NCBI RefSeq assembly: GCF_012927085.1
Contig: NZ_JABBFX010000001.1
Span: forward strand, 1,302,001-1,366,000
Origin: Ramlibacter agri
GTDB lineage: Bacteria; Pseudomonadota; Gammaproteobacteria; Burkholderiales; Burkholderiaceae_C
DNA length: 64,000 bases
Reading direction: 5' to 3'
Shown here: piece by piece, positions 53,043 to 62,269 of the stretch
Layout: each line of letters opens with the position of its first letter
How positions within the stretch are numbered: the first letter of the stretch is position 1
Program-made: the position numbers and the translations under genes
Notes under the pieces: generated by a model
The model's database searches: none
Told to the model about the DNA's origin: nothing
Seen by the model: only the letters and a program-made list of their open reading frames with translations

Positions 53043-55040
53043 TTGACTTCCGTGATCGCCGAACTGGGCGAGTTCTACCAGGTCTTCTTCGAGGAGGCCG
53101 CGGACAACCTGGACAACTTCGAGCGCCTGCTGGTGGAGCTCGACCCTGCCGCTCCGGAGGAAGAAGCGCTGCACGCCATCTTCCGTTGTGCCCATTCCGT
53201 GAAGGGTGGCGCCGCCACCTTCGGCTTCGACGACGTGGCGGCGCTGACGCACGCGATGGAGACCTTGCTGGACCGGCTGCGCCGGCACGAGCAGGGCTGC
53301 ACCGCAGCGATGGTCGACACGCTGCTGCAAGCCGGCGACCTGCTGCGTTCCATGCTGGCTTGCCGGCAGGACGGCGGCCAGGCGCCCGATGCCGCGCCGC
53401 TGCTCGCGCGCCTGTCCGCCCACATCGCCGCGCCGGCCGCGGCTGCCGCGCCAGCGGCCGCAACGCAATTCCTGGCCGCCGCCGTGCCTGGCGCGCAGCG
53501 CGACCTGGAGGTCCTGGTGAGCGACGGCACGCCCGTGCTGGCCAGCGACCTGCTGGAGCTGTTCGGTGAAGTGACCGGCGCCGGCACCCTGGCCGCGGCC
53601 GAAGCGCGCGAAGGCCAGCCGGCCACCACCTTGCGCTTCCGCCTGCTCACCACGTCGTCGGACGCCGAGGTGCTGGACCTGTGCAGTTTCCACGCGCAGC
53701 GCGAGCAGGTGCAGATCGCGCCCTGGCCGCAAGCGCAGACCGTCGACCCCGTGCCGCCGAACCAGGCGGCGCCGGCCGCGCCCCGCCGCGGCGGCGCCAG
53801 CGCCGAGACCCTGCGCGTCTCCGTGGAGAAGGTCGACCAGCTGATCAACCTGATGGGCGAGCTGGTGATCACCCAGGCCATGCTGGCGCAGCGCGCCGGC
53901 CGGCTGGAGCGCGCCGCGCGCCAGCAGCTGGGCACGGGCCTCAACGACCTGGAGCGCACCACGCGCCACCTGCAGGAGTCGGTGATGGCGATCCGCATGA
54001 TCCCGATGTCCGACGTGTTCCACCGCTTCCCGCGCATGCTGCGCGACCTGGCCGCGCGCCTGGACAAGGTGGTGGAGCTGCGCACGATCGGCGAGTCCAC
54101 CGAGCTGGACAAGGGCATGATCGAGAAGATCACCGACCCGCTGACGCACCTGGTGCGCAACTCGGTGGACCACGGCATCGAGCTGCCCGCGGACCGCATG
54201 GCCGCCGGCAAGCCGCCGCACGGCACGCTGACGCTCAGCGCGCGCCACGAAGGCGGCTGCATCCTGATCGAAGTGCAGGACGACGGCCGCGGCCTGGACC
54301 GCGAGCGCATCCTGGCCAAGGCGCGGCGCAACGGCATGCTGGTGCCCGACACGGCCAGCGACGCCGAGGTCTGGAACCTGATCTTCGCGCCCGGCTTCTC
54401 CACCGCGGAGACCGTGACCGAGGTGTCCGGCCGCGGCGTCGGAATGGACGTCGTCCGGCGCAACATCCTGGCGCTGGGCGGCACCGTCGAACTGGATTCG
54501 AAGACCGGCCATGGCACCACGGTGCGCGTGCGCCTGCCGCTGACCCTCGCCATCATGGACGGCATCTCGGTGTCGGTGGCCGGCGAGCTTTACCTGCTGC
54601 CGCTGGCGAGCGTCATCGAATCCTTCCAGGCCCAGCCCGGCGCCATCCACACGATGCCGCCCGCGCAGCGCGTGGTCAAGGTGCGTGGCGAATTCCTGCC
54701 GGTGATCTCGCTGGCCGACGCGGTAGGCGCCGGTGCGCCCGAGAGCGCAGCCACGCCCATGCTGGTGCTGGTGCAGGCCGACGGCCGCCGCATCGCGCTG
54801 GAAGTGGGCGCGCTGGTGGGCCAGCAGCAGGTGGTGGTGAAGAACCTGGAAGCCAACTGCGGGCGCGTCAACGGCATTTCCGGCGCCACCATCCTGGGCG
54901 ACGGCAGCGTCGCGCTGATCGTGGACGTGGCGGCGCTGGTGCGCGGCACGCCGCCGGCCTCAAGTTCCGCCGCCGGCGGCCGACAAGACGGTATCGCCCC
55001 GGCCCCCGCGGCCGGACCCGAGACCGCTTGTTCCACCTGA
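53043..55040 (+). CDS. cheA: Chemotaxis histidine kinase CheA
   Basis: 665 residues. The HPt domain has the phosphorylated histidine H51 in CAHSVKGGAATFG. Dimerisation (about 255-320), ATP-binding (N box LVRNSVDHGIE; G boxes with DDGRGLD and GRGVGMDV) and CheW-like (about 515-650) domains follow. The region between (about 110-250) is alanine-rich and carries only a degenerate CheY-binding-like stretch, so a normal P2 domain may be lacking. It autophosphorylates and passes phosphate to CheB and CheY; no cheY is in the window. The start is TTG, supported by AGGAG six to seven bases before it. Confidence 0.93.
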   Translation: MTSVIAELGEFYQVFFEEAADNLDNFERLLVELDPAAPEEEALHAIFRCAHSVKGGAATFGFDDVAALTHAMETLLDRLRRHEQGCTAAMVDTLLQAGDLLRSMLACRQDGGQAPDAAPLLARLSAHIAAPAAAAAPAAATQFLAAAVPGAQRDLEVLVSDGTPVLASDLLELFGEVTGAGTLAAAEAREGQPATTLRFRLLTTSSDAEVLDLCSFHAQREQVQIAPWPQAQTVDPVPPNQAAPAAPRRGGASAETLRVSVEKVDQLINLMGELVITQAMLAQRAGRLERAARQQLGTGLNDLERTTRHLQESVMAIRMIPMSDVFHRFPRMLRDLAARLDKVVELRTIGESTELDKGMIEKITDPLTHLVRNSVDHGIELPADRMAAGKPPHGTLTLSARHEGGCILIEVQDDGRGLDRERILAKARRNGMLVPDTASDAEVWNLIFAPGFSTAETVTEVSGRGVGMDVVRRNILALGGTVELDSKTGHGTTVRVRLPLTLAIMDGISVSVAGELYLLPLASVIESFQAQPGAIHTMPPAQRVVKVRGEFLPVISLADAVGAGAPESAATPMLVLVQADGRRIALEVGALVGQQQVVVKNLEANCGRVNGISGATILGDGSVALIVDVAALVRGTPPASSSAAGGRQDGIAPAPAAGPETACST

Positions 55041-55044
55041 TGCC

Positions 55045-55557
55045 ATGGAAATGATGACCGAAGGCGCGCACATCGCGCGCCACGAAGCCGGACGCGTGCC
55101 GGCCGCGCCGCGCGCCGGCGAATACCTCACCTACCGCGTTGGGGGCGAGGAATACGGGGTCGACATCCAGACCGTCCAGGAGATCCGCTCCTACGAGCAG
55201 CCCACGCGCGTGCCGGGCGCCGCGTCCTTCGTCAAGGGCGTCGTCAACCTGCGCGGCGTGATCGTCCCCATCGTGGACCTGCGCCTGCGCCTGGATTGCG
55301 CGGAGGCCGAGTACACGCCCTTCACCGTCGTCATCGTGCTGGCCGCACGCGAGCGCGTCGTCGGCGTGGTGGTCGACTCGGTCTCCGACGTGATGGACCT
55401 GCCGGAAGCGTCCGTCATGCCGCCGCCGGAGCTGGCCGACAGCCCGGCCTCCGACTTCATCACGGGCATCGCCGGCGTCGGCGATCGCATGCTGATGCTG
55501 GTCGACATGAACCGCCTGCTGGGCACGACACTGGGCGAGATCCCGGAGGTCCAGTGA
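55045..55557 (+). CDS. cheW: Chemotaxis coupling protein CheW
   Basis: 170 residues, an SH3-like CheW domain with YLTYRVGGEEYGVDIQTVQEI, FVKGVVNLRGVIVPIVDLR and GIAGVGDRMLMLVDM. It bridges receptors to CheA. It starts five bases after the cheA stop, so is co-translated. The N-terminal 24 residues (MEMMTEGAHIARHEAGRVPAAPRA) are a variable tail. Confidence 0.93.
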   Translation: MEMMTEGAHIARHEAGRVPAAPRAGEYLTYRVGGEEYGVDIQTVQEIRSYEQPTRVPGAASFVKGVVNLRGVIVPIVDLRLRLDCAEAEYTPFTVVIVLAARERVVGVVVDSVSDVMDLPEASVMPPPELADSPASDFITGIAGVGDRMLMLVDMNRLLGTTLGEIPEVQ

Positions 55558-55593
55558 GCCCGGCCCGAGCGCAACAGCGCGCGCGTTGATGCC

Positions 55594-56436
55594 ATGGACG
55601 CCTTCGTCGCGACGCGCCCGGGCGCGCTCGCCGTGCCGCGCGAGATTCCCTTCGAGGCGGCGGACTTCGAGCGCGTCCGCTCGCTGATCCGCGCCAAGGC
55701 CGGCATCGACCTGCACCCGGGCAAGCAGAACCTGGTGTACGGGCGGCTGGCGCGGCGCCTGCGCGAGCACGGCCACGCCAGCTTCCGCAGCTACCTGGAC
55801 GCCTTGCAGTCCGACAGCGGGCCCGAGTGGCAGGCCTTCATCAACTGCCTCACCACCAACCTCACGGCCTTCTTCCGCGAGGCGCACCACTTCGAGACGC
55901 TGGCGCAGGCGCTGCCCAAGCTGGCCGGCCCGGTGCGCATCTGGTCCTGCGCGGCCAGTACCGGCGAGGAGCCGTACAGCATCGCGATGACCGCGCTGGA
56001 AGCCCTGGGCGCGAGCGCGCAGGTGCGCATCGACGCCAGCGACATCGACACGCAGGTGCTGGAGACGGCGCGCGCGGGCGTCTACCCGCTGGAATCGGCG
56101 ATGGCGCTGGGCGATGCACGGCTGCGCCGCTTCTTCCTGAAGGGCCGCGGCGTCCATGCCGGCAAGGCGCGCGTCAGCGCGGAGCTGCAGAAGCTGGTGA
56201 GCTTCCGCCCGTTCAACCTGCTGGCTACGCAGTGGGAGCGCGGCGTCTACGACGCGGTGTTCTGCCGCAACGTGATGATCTACTTCGACCGGCCGACGCA
56301 GCGCCAGGTGCTCGCGCGGCTGCACGCCGCGCTGAAGCCGGGCGGCCTGCTGTTCGCCGGCCACGCCGAGAACTTCACCGACCAGCGCGACTTGTTCGAG
56401 CTGGCCGGCAAGACGGTGTATCGCCGTGCGGGCTGA
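55594..56436 (+). CDS. cheR: Chemotaxis protein methyltransferase CheR
   Basis: 280 residues. The N-terminal helical domain (DFERVRSLIRAKAGIDLHPGKQNLVYGRLARRLR) is followed by the SAM-binding domain with IWSCAASTGEEPYSIAM and the NVMIYFDRPTQ loop. It methylates glutamates on chemoreceptors using S-adenosylmethionine. No strong ribosome site is seen, consistent with coupling to the preceding genes. It is followed by cheD. Confidence 0.93.
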   Translation: MDAFVATRPGALAVPREIPFEAADFERVRSLIRAKAGIDLHPGKQNLVYGRLARRLREHGHASFRSYLDALQSDSGPEWQAFINCLTTNLTAFFREAHHFETLAQALPKLAGPVRIWSCAASTGEEPYSIAMTALEALGASAQVRIDASDIDTQVLETARAGVYPLESAMALGDARLRRFFLKGRGVHAGKARVSAELQKLVSFRPFNLLATQWERGVYDAVFCRNVMIYFDRPTQRQVLARLHAALKPGGLLFAGHAENFTDQRDLFELAGKTVYRRAG

Positions 56437-56440
56437 CAAG

Positions 56441-57073
56441 ATGCCGCTGGCGCCGCCGCCCGGCGCGCTGGACGCGCTGCGCGCCCGTGCCCGGCGCGAG
56501 CACGAGGCCGGCATCTTCTTCACCGACCCGCACTTCGGCCGCGCCGCGGTGAAGGTGCTGCCCGGCGAGTACTACGTGCACGACCAGGACGTGGTCGTGA
56601 CGACGACGCTGGGTTCCTGCGTCTCGGCCTGCCTGCACGACGCCGGCGCCGGTGTCGGCGGCCTCAACCACTTCATGCTGCCGGATGCCGGCGACCTGGC
56701 CGCCGGCGCGCGCTACGGCGCCTTCGCGATGGAGCTGCTGGTGAACGAGCTGGTCCGGCGCGGCGCCCGCCGCGGCTGCCTGGAAGCCAAGATCTTCGGC
56801 GGCGGCTCGGTGATGAAGAGCCTGGCCAGCACCTTCATCGGCGAGAAGAACGTGGCCTTCGTGCGCGAGTTCCTCGCCACCGAAGGCATTCCCTTGCGCG
56901 GCAGCGACGTGCTGGACGTCGTGCCGCGCCGCATCTGCCTCTTTCCCCGCAGCGGCATCGTCATGTGCCGCCGCCTGCCGGCCGCGGCCGGCGCGGCGTT
57001 CGCGGTGCAGGAGGCGCGTTATCGCACCGAGCTGGGCCGCGCGCCGGCCGGGGCCGTGGAGCTGTTCAAATGA
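56441..57073 (+). CDS. cheD: Chemoreceptor glutamine deamidase CheD
   Basis: 210 residues. The catalytic cysteine and histidine are in TTLGSCVSACLHDAGAGVGGLNHFMLP; a threonine-rich strand precedes it. CheD deamidates receptor glutamines and tunes adaptation. I chose the ATG at 56441, four bases after the cheR stop; an in-frame GTG at 56426 would overlap cheR. Its stop overlaps the cheB ATG (ATGA). Confidence 0.9.
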   Translation: MPLAPPPGALDALRARARREHEAGIFFTDPHFGRAAVKVLPGEYYVHDQDVVVTTTLGSCVSACLHDAGAGVGGLNHFMLPDAGDLAAGARYGAFAMELLVNELVRRGARRGCLEAKIFGGGSVMKSLASTFIGEKNVAFVREFLATEGIPLRGSDVLDVVPRRICLFPRSGIVMCRRLPAAAGAAFAVQEARYRTELGRAPAGAVELFK

Positions 57074-58137
57074 CCATCCGTGTCGTCGTGGTGGACGATT
57101 CGGCGCTCGTGCGCGCCGTCCTCACCGACATCATCAACCGCAGCCCCGGGCTGCAGGTGGTCGGCGCTGCCGCCGACCCTTACGAAGCGCGCGAGATGAT
57201 CCGCGAGCTGGACCCCGACGTCATCACGCTGGACGTGGAGATGCCGCGCATGGACGGCCTGGCCTTCCTCGAACGCATCATGCGGCTGCGGCCGCTGCCG
57301 GTGGTGATGGTGTCCACGCTCACCGAGCGCGGCGCGGCGACGACCTTGCGCGCGCTGGAGCTGGGCGCGGTCGACTTCGTCGCCAAGCCCACGCTGGACG
57401 TGCGCACGGGCCTCGACCAGCTGGCGCGCGAGATCGCCGACAAGCTGCGCGCCGCCGCCCAGGCCAAGGTGAAGCGCAAGGTCGTGGTGCCGCCGGCGGC
57501 GCCGGAGCCGGTGCAGAAAAGCGCGCCCATGACCTTGCCCAGCCAGCAGCTGGTGGCCATCGGCGCCTCCACCGGCGGCACCGAGGCGATCCGCGAGATC
57601 CTCACGCACCTGCCGGCCGGCGTGCCGGGCATCGTCATCACGCAGCACATGCCGCCCGGCTTCACGGCCAGCTTCGCGGCGCGGCTGGATGCGCTGTGCC
57701 GCGTGCGGGTGAAGGAAGCCATCGATGGCGAAGTGATCCGCTACGGCCACGCGTATGTCGCGCCGGGCGGTTCGCACCTGACGGTGGAGCGCAGCAGCAA
57801 CGGCTTCGTCACGCGGGTGGCGGCCGGCGAGCCGGTGAACCGCCACATGCCCTCGGTGGAAGTGCTGTTCGGCTCGGTGGCGCGCTGCGCCGGTGCGCGG
57901 GCGACCGGCATCATGCTGTCCGGCATGGGCTCGGACGGCGCGACGGCGATGCGCGAGATGCGTGACCGCGGCGCCTACAACCTGGTCCAGGACGAGGCCA
58001 GCTGCGTGGTGTTCGGGATGCCGCGCGAGGCGATCGCGGCGGGGGCGGCGGATGAAGTGGTGGCCTTGCCGGACATCGCGCGCCGGCTCGTCGCGCGGCT
58101 GGCGGCCTTGCGGCGGCCGCTGCCGCAGGCGGCTTGA
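57070..58137 (+). CDS. cheB: Chemotaxis methylesterase CheB
   Basis: 355 residues. The receiver domain has the phospho-acceptor D55 in TLDVEMPRMDG; a linker follows, then the esterase domain with the catalytic serine S167 in IGASTGGTEA, H193 in ITQHMPPGF and aspartate in SGMGSDGA. It removes methyl groups placed by CheR. The ATG overlaps the cheD stop. It is the last che gene and converges on fliR with only seven bases between stops. Confidence 0.94.
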   Translation: MTIRVVVVDDSALVRAVLTDIINRSPGLQVVGAAADPYEAREMIRELDPDVITLDVEMPRMDGLAFLERIMRLRPLPVVMVSTLTERGAATTLRALELGAVDFVAKPTLDVRTGLDQLAREIADKLRAAAQAKVKRKVVVPPAAPEPVQKSAPMTLPSQQLVAIGASTGGTEAIREILTHLPAGVPGIVITQHMPPGFTASFAARLDALCRVRVKEAIDGEVIRYGHAYVAPGGSHLTVERSSNGFVTRVAAGEPVNRHMPSVEVLFGSVARCAGARATGIMLSGMGSDGATAMREMRDRGAYNLVQDEASCVVFGMPREAIAAGAADEVVALPDIARRLVARLAALRRPLPQAA

Positions 58138-58144
58138 AAGCCGG

Positions 58145-58903
58145 CTAGCGCCACGGACCGAGGAACACCTTCAGCGCCTCGGTCAAGGGCTCGGTCAGGT
58201 GCTGCGCGCCGATCGCCAGCGCGACGAGCCCCACCAGCAAGGTCACCGGAAAACCCACCGCGAACAGGTTCAACTGCGGCGCCACCCGCGAGGTGAACCC
58301 GAGCACGAGGTTCACGAACAGCATCAGCATCGTCGCCGGCAGCGCCAGGGTCAGCGCCAGCCGGAACACCTCGCCGGCCAGCAGGTCCAGGCGCAAGCTC
58401 CCCAGCACCGCGAAGGGCTGGTCGCTGATCGGGATGGTGCGGAAGGTTCCGACCAGCGTGTCGATCAGCAGCAGGTGGCCGTCGAGCGACAGGAACAGCA
58501 GCATCGCCAGCGTGTGCAGCCAGCTGCCCACCGCCGATTCGGTGCCGCCGTGCGGGTCGAAGAAGCCGGCGAAGGAGAAGCCCATCTGCAGGCCGATGAA
58601 TTCGCCGGCCACCTCGAACACGGTGAACAGCAGCCGTGCCGCGAATCCCAGCGCCAGCCCCACCAGCACCTGCTGCGCCACCAGGCCCAGCCCCGCCATC
58701 GAGGCGAGCGGCAGTCCCGGTGGCACGCCGGCGAAAGGTGCGACAACCACGGCGATGGCCAGCGACAGCGCGACGCGCGCGCGCACCGGCAAGCTGCGGT
58801 GCGACAGCAATGGCGCCGCGGAGAACAGCGCCAGCACCCGCAGGAAGGGCAGCAGCAGGCCGGCCAGCCAGGTATCGAGCTGGTACTGGCTGAAGGTGAC
58901 CAT
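58145..58903 (-). CDS. fliR: Flagellar export-gate protein FliR
   Basis: 252 residues, about six membrane segments, with the FliR motif LPFLRVLALFSAAPLL and the conserved GEFIGLQMGFSFAGFFDPHGG and NLFAVGFPVTLLVGL. It is part of the FliPQR core of the flagellar type III export gate. The start is the ATG two bases after fliQ. No flhB follows in this window; cheB converges. Confidence 0.92.
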   Translation of the reverse strand: MVTFSQYQLDTWLAGLLLPFLRVLALFSAAPLLSHRSLPVRARVALSLAIAVVVAPFAGVPPGLPLASMAGLGLVAQQVLVGLALGFAARLLFTVFEVAGEFIGLQMGFSFAGFFDPHGGTESAVGSWLHTLAMLLFLSLDGHLLLIDTLVGTFRTIPISDQPFAVLGSLRLDLLAGEVFRLALTLALPATMLMLFVNLVLGFTSRVAPQLNLFAVGFPVTLLVGLVALAIGAQHLTEPLTEALKVFLGPWR

Positions 58904-58905
58904 CG

Positions 58906-59175
58906 CTAGCCGATAGCGGAAGGGATGGACGTGATGACCTGGCGGATCCAGTCCACCAGCATCGTCAGCATCCACGGACCGGCGATTGCCAAGGTCGCCA
59001 GCACGGCCAGCAGCTTGGGCAGGAAGGACAGCGTGGATTCGTTGATCTGCGTGACGGCCTGGAACAGGCTCACGGCCAGGCCGACGACCAGCGCCACCAG
59101 CAGCACCGGCGCGCACAGCGTCACCAGCATTTCCATCGCGTTGCGCCCGTAGGCAAGGACGGATTCGGGCGTCAT
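58906..59175 (-). CDS. fliQ: Flagellar export-gate protein FliQ
   Basis: 89 residues, two membrane hairpins: [31 protein letters not shown] and [22 protein letters not shown]. The ESTLSFLPK loop between them is the usual FliQ signature. It starts with an ATGA overlap with fliP. Confidence 0.92.
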   Translation of the reverse strand: MTPESVLAYGRNAMEMLVTLCAPVLLVALVVGLAVSLFQAVTQINESTLSFLPKLLAVLATLAIAGPWMLTMLVDWIRQVITSIPSAIG

Positions 59176-59912
59176 GTTCCCATTCCGAAGCTGCCGACCA
59201 GCGAGCCGAGCAGCAGGTTCCAGCCGTCCGCCAGCACGAACAGCATCAGCTTGAAGGGCAGCGCGATCAGCACCGGCGACAGCATCATCATGCCCATGGA
59301 CATCAGCACGCTCGCCACGATCAGGTCGATGACGATGAAGGGAATGAAGACCATGAAGCCGATCTGGAAGGCCGTCTTCAACTCGCTGGTGACGAAGGCC
59401 GGCACCAGGATGCGCAGCGGCGTGTCGGCCGGCTTGGCCGCCGCGGGCTGCGCCGCGATGCGGTTGAACAGGGCAAGGTCGCCGGCGCGCGTCTGCTTCA
59501 GCATGAAGGCCTTCAGCGGCGCGCCACCGCGCGAGAGCGCTTCCTCGAACTGGATCTTCTGCTCGTTGTACGGCTTGTACGCCTCGTCATAGACCTTCTC
59601 GAAAGTCGGCCCCATGATGAAGAAGGTGAGGAACAGCGACAGCCCCACCAGCACCTGGTTGGGCGGCGTGGTCTGCAGGCCCAGCGCCTGGCGCAGCAGG
59701 CTCAGCACGATGATCAGCCGGGTGAAGCTGGTCATGAGCAGCAGCACCGCCGGCAGGAAGGACAGCGCCGCGAAGACCAGCAGGGTCTGGATCGGCACCG
59801 AGTAGGTCGTCGTGTTGCCACTGGTCTGCGCGACGAAGCCCAGCGGCGTCGTCTGCGCCCAGGCGGCGCCACCCGCCAGCAACAGGGCCGGCGCGAACAG
59901 GATGCGCTTCAT
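59172..59912 (-). CDS. fliP: Flagellar export-gate protein FliP
   Basis: 246 residues with a cleavable signal-like N terminus ([19 protein letters not shown]) and four membrane helices; [37 protein letters not shown] and [25 protein letters not shown] match FliP. It forms the pentameric core of the export gate with FliQ and FliR. The ATG overlaps the fliO stop (ATGA). An in-frame extension upstream lies over fliO and is not coding. Confidence 0.92.
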   Translation of the reverse strand: MKRILFAPALLLAGGAAWAQTTPLGFVAQTSGNTTTYSVPIQTLLVFAALSFLPAVLLLMTSFTRLIIVLSLLRQALGLQTTPPNQVLVGLSLFLTFFIMGPTFEKVYDEAYKPYNEQKIQFEEALSRGGAPLKAFMLKQTRAGDLALFNRIAAQPAAAKPADTPLRILVPAFVTSELKTAFQIGFMVFIPFIVIDLIVASVLMSMGMMMLSPVLIALPFKLMLFVLADGWNLLLGSLVGSFGMGT

Positions 59913-60253
59913 CACTGCGCCTTGCCGCCGGTGTAGCCGGCCACCACGTTGCGCAGCAGCTTGCCGAAGGCGGGCGGCACGGCCTTGCCGCCGCCCTGCG
60001 GCAGCGAGGCTGCGCTGTCCTCGGCCAGCAGCGTGACCTGCTGCGGCGTCACGCCCAGCACCAGCAAGCGCTCGTTCAGGCGCACCAGCACCACGCGCTC
60101 GCGCGCGCCCAGCGGCAGTTGCGCCGCCAGTTCGAGCACGCGCGCGCTGCCGCCGGGGCGGAAGGTCTGCACCTTCTTCAGCGCCCACAGCACCAGCGGG
60201 ATCAGCGCCAGCACCACGAACAGCATCAGCACGGACCAGGCGGTCGAAGCCAT
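59912..60253 (-). CDS. fliO: Flagellar protein FliO
   Basis: 113 residues with one N-terminal membrane helix ([18 protein letters not shown]) and a small cytoplasmic tail containing [29 protein letters not shown], a pattern shared by FliO proteins. It helps assemble the FliP ring. It lies between fliN (15 bases) and fliP (overlap). Confidence 0.88.
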   Translation of the reverse strand: MASTAWSVLMLFVVLALIPLVLWALKKVQTFRPGGSARVLELAAQLPLGARERVVLVRLNERLLVLGVTPQQVTLLAEDSAASLPQGGGKAVPPAFGKLLRNVVAGYTGGKAQ

Positions 60254-60268
60254 CTTCCGGTCCTTCCT

Positions 60269-60676
60269 TCAGCGGCTCAGCCGGCGCATGCGCTCGGAGG
60301 GCGTGACGATGTCGGTCAGGCGGATGCCGAAGCGGTCGTTGACGACCACCACCTCGCCCTGGGCGATGAGGAAACCGTTGACCAGCACGTCCATCGGCTC
60401 GCCGGCCAGCGCGTCGAGCTCGATCACCGAGCCCTGCGCCAGCTGCAGGATGTGCTTGATCGGGATGCGCGTGCGGCCCAGTTCCACCGTCAGCTGCACG
60501 GGGATGTCGAGGACCAGGTCGATGTCTTCGCGCGGGGCGCCGGGTGCGCCGGCGCCCAGGCGCGGGAACAGGTCGGCGGCTTCGCTGGCCACGGGCGCGG
60601 GCTGCGAAGCCTCGGCTTCGGCCAGGGCCGCGGCCCAGTCGTCGGTGAGCGCGTCGCCGCTCTGGGGGGCAGTCAT
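60269..60676 (-). CDS. fliN: Flagellar motor switch protein FliN
   Basis: 135 residues. The C-terminal SpoA-type domain reads [72 protein letters not shown], followed by an acidic/alanine N-terminal tail. It forms the C-ring with FliM. The ATG at 60676 overlaps the fliM stop (ATGA); longer frames above it lie inside fliM. Confidence 0.93.
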   Translation of the reverse strand: MTAPQSGDALTDDWAAALAEAEASQPAPVASEAADLFPRLGAGAPGAPREDIDLVLDIPVQLTVELGRTRIPIKHILQLAQGSVIELDALAGEPMDVLVNGFLIAQGEVVVVNDRFGIRLTDIVTPSERMRRLSR

Positions 60677-61662
60677 GGGTTCTCCTGGGGAACGGGCTGG
60701 GTCAGGAATTCGTTGATGCGCAGGCCGTAGCGGCCGCCGACGGTGCCGTATCCGCAATCGAACACGGGCACGCCGTCGACCTTGGCGGTGAGCGTGGGCG
60801 CGCGATCGAGCTCGATGAAGTCGCCGACTTTCAGCGCCATCAGTTCGCGGACGGTGGCTTCGCTGTAGGCCAGTTCGGCCGCCAGTTCCACGGTGGCCGA
60901 CTGGATCTGCTGCGTCAGCAGGCTCAGCCAGCGCCGGTCCGCGCCCTGGTCGCCCTGCAGCGGCGAGTAGAGGATTTCGCGGATCGGCTCGAAGGTGGAA
61001 TAGGGAATGCAGATGTGCAGCGCGCCGCCGACGTCGCCGAACTCCAGCTCGAAGGTGGTGGTGACCACGATCTCCGAAGGCGTCGCGATGTTGGCGAACT
61101 GGGTGTGCATCTCCGAGCGGGCGTATTCCAGCTCGATCGGGTAGATGGCGCCCCAGGCCTTGGCGTATTCGGCGGCGATCACTTCCACCAGGCGCAGGAT
61201 GATGCGCTGCTCGGTGGCGGAGAACTCGCGGCCTTCGACCCGCACCTTCTGCATGCCGGTGCCTCCGAACAGGTTGTCGATGACGGCGAAGACCAGCGTG
61301 GGATCGCAGATCAGCAGGCCCGAACCGCGCAGCGGCCGCACGTGCATGATGTTGATGTTGGTCGGCACGACCACGTTGCGCAGGAAGGCGCTGAACTTCT
61401 GCACCTTCACCGGGCCGATGGCGATCTCCGGGTTGCGGCGCATGAAGTTGAACATGCCGATGCGGAAGTTGCGCGCGAAGCGCTCGTTCACGATCTCCAG
61501 CGTGGGCATGCGCCCGCGCACGATGCGCTCCTGGCTGGAGAGGTCGTAGAGCCGGACGCCCGAGCCGTCGTCCTCCGGCGCGCTGGCGCTGTCGGCCTCC
61601 TCGCCGTTGACGCCGGCCAGGAGCGCGTCGACTTCTTCCTGCGACAGGGTGTGCTGGGCCAT
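60673..61662 (-). CDS. fliM: Flagellar motor switch protein FliM
   Basis: 329 residues. The N-terminal [13 protein letters not shown] is the CheY-binding segment; the middle GGTG-containing domain ([25 protein letters not shown]) and the C-terminal SpoA-like domain complete the protein. It receives phospho-CheY to set rotor direction. The spacing to fliL is seven bases. Confidence 0.94.
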   Translation of the reverse strand: MAQHTLSQEEVDALLAGVNGEEADSASAPEDDGSGVRLYDLSSQERIVRGRMPTLEIVNERFARNFRIGMFNFMRRNPEIAIGPVKVQKFSAFLRNVVVPTNINIMHVRPLRGSGLLICDPTLVFAVIDNLFGGTGMQKVRVEGREFSATEQRIILRLVEVIAAEYAKAWGAIYPIELEYARSEMHTQFANIATPSEIVVTTTFELEFGDVGGALHICIPYSTFEPIREILYSPLQGDQGADRRWLSLLTQQIQSATVELAAELAYSEATVRELMALKVGDFIELDRAPTLTAKVDGVPVFDCGYGTVGGRYGLRINEFLTQPVPQENP

Positions 61663-61669
61663 CGTCGTC

Positions 61670-62200
61670 CTACTGCAGGATGAACTGCGAGAACAGCACC
61701 TGGGTGAGCGGGTTCTCGGGGTCGTTCTTGCCGGGCTTCTGGCCGGGCTCGGGCAGGTCCACGCCCATGGACTTGCCGGCGCGGTAGCGGATCTCCTCGG
61801 CCAGCTTCACCTTGCCTTCGACGCTGAGCAGGTCCTCGATCTGCTTGGACGAGATCAGCATCAGGATGGAGTTGCGCACGGCCGGCAGGTGGTCCTTGAG
61901 GTCGGACTCGACGGACGCGTCCTCGAACTGCAGGGTCACGCCGATCTGGGCGAAGCGTTCGCCGCGCGGGTCCTGCAGGTTGACGGTGAAGGGTTCCAGC
62001 GTGGTGAAGAGCGGCTTCTTGTCCGCCTTCTTCGCGTGGGCGCGCGGCTTGGACGGCTCTTCGTCGCCGCCCTCGCCGTGGCCGCGCATGGCGAACCAGG
62101 TGCCACCGCCCACGCCGGCGGCCAGCAGCACGCCCAGCAGGGCAACGAGGACCAGCTTGGCCCCTTTCTTCGGGGCTTGTGCAACTGCGGCTTCGGACAT
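61670..62200 (-). CDS. fliL: Flagellar basal-body protein FliL
   Basis: 176 residues with one membrane helix (GAKLVLVALLGVLLAAGVGGGTWFAM) and a periplasmic domain (PLFTTLEPFTVNLQDPRGERFAQIGVTLQFED) ending in NPLTQVLFSQFILQ. It supports the stator units. The ATG at 62200 is chosen; an in-frame GTG seven codons upstream is possible since no clear ribosome site favours either. Confidence 0.9.
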   Translation of the reverse strand: MSEAAVAQAPKKGAKLVLVALLGVLLAAGVGGGTWFAMRGHGEGGDEEPSKPRAHAKKADKKPLFTTLEPFTVNLQDPRGERFAQIGVTLQFEDASVESDLKDHLPAVRNSILMLISSKQIEDLLSVEGKVKLAEEIRYRAGKSMGVDLPEPGQKPGKNDPENPLTQVLFSQFILQ

Positions 62201-62269
62201 GGCGAGATTGTGCGAAGCCACCCGATTGCGCGATGGGCGGATAAGGGCGGGAAAGCCGGCGTTTTTCGG

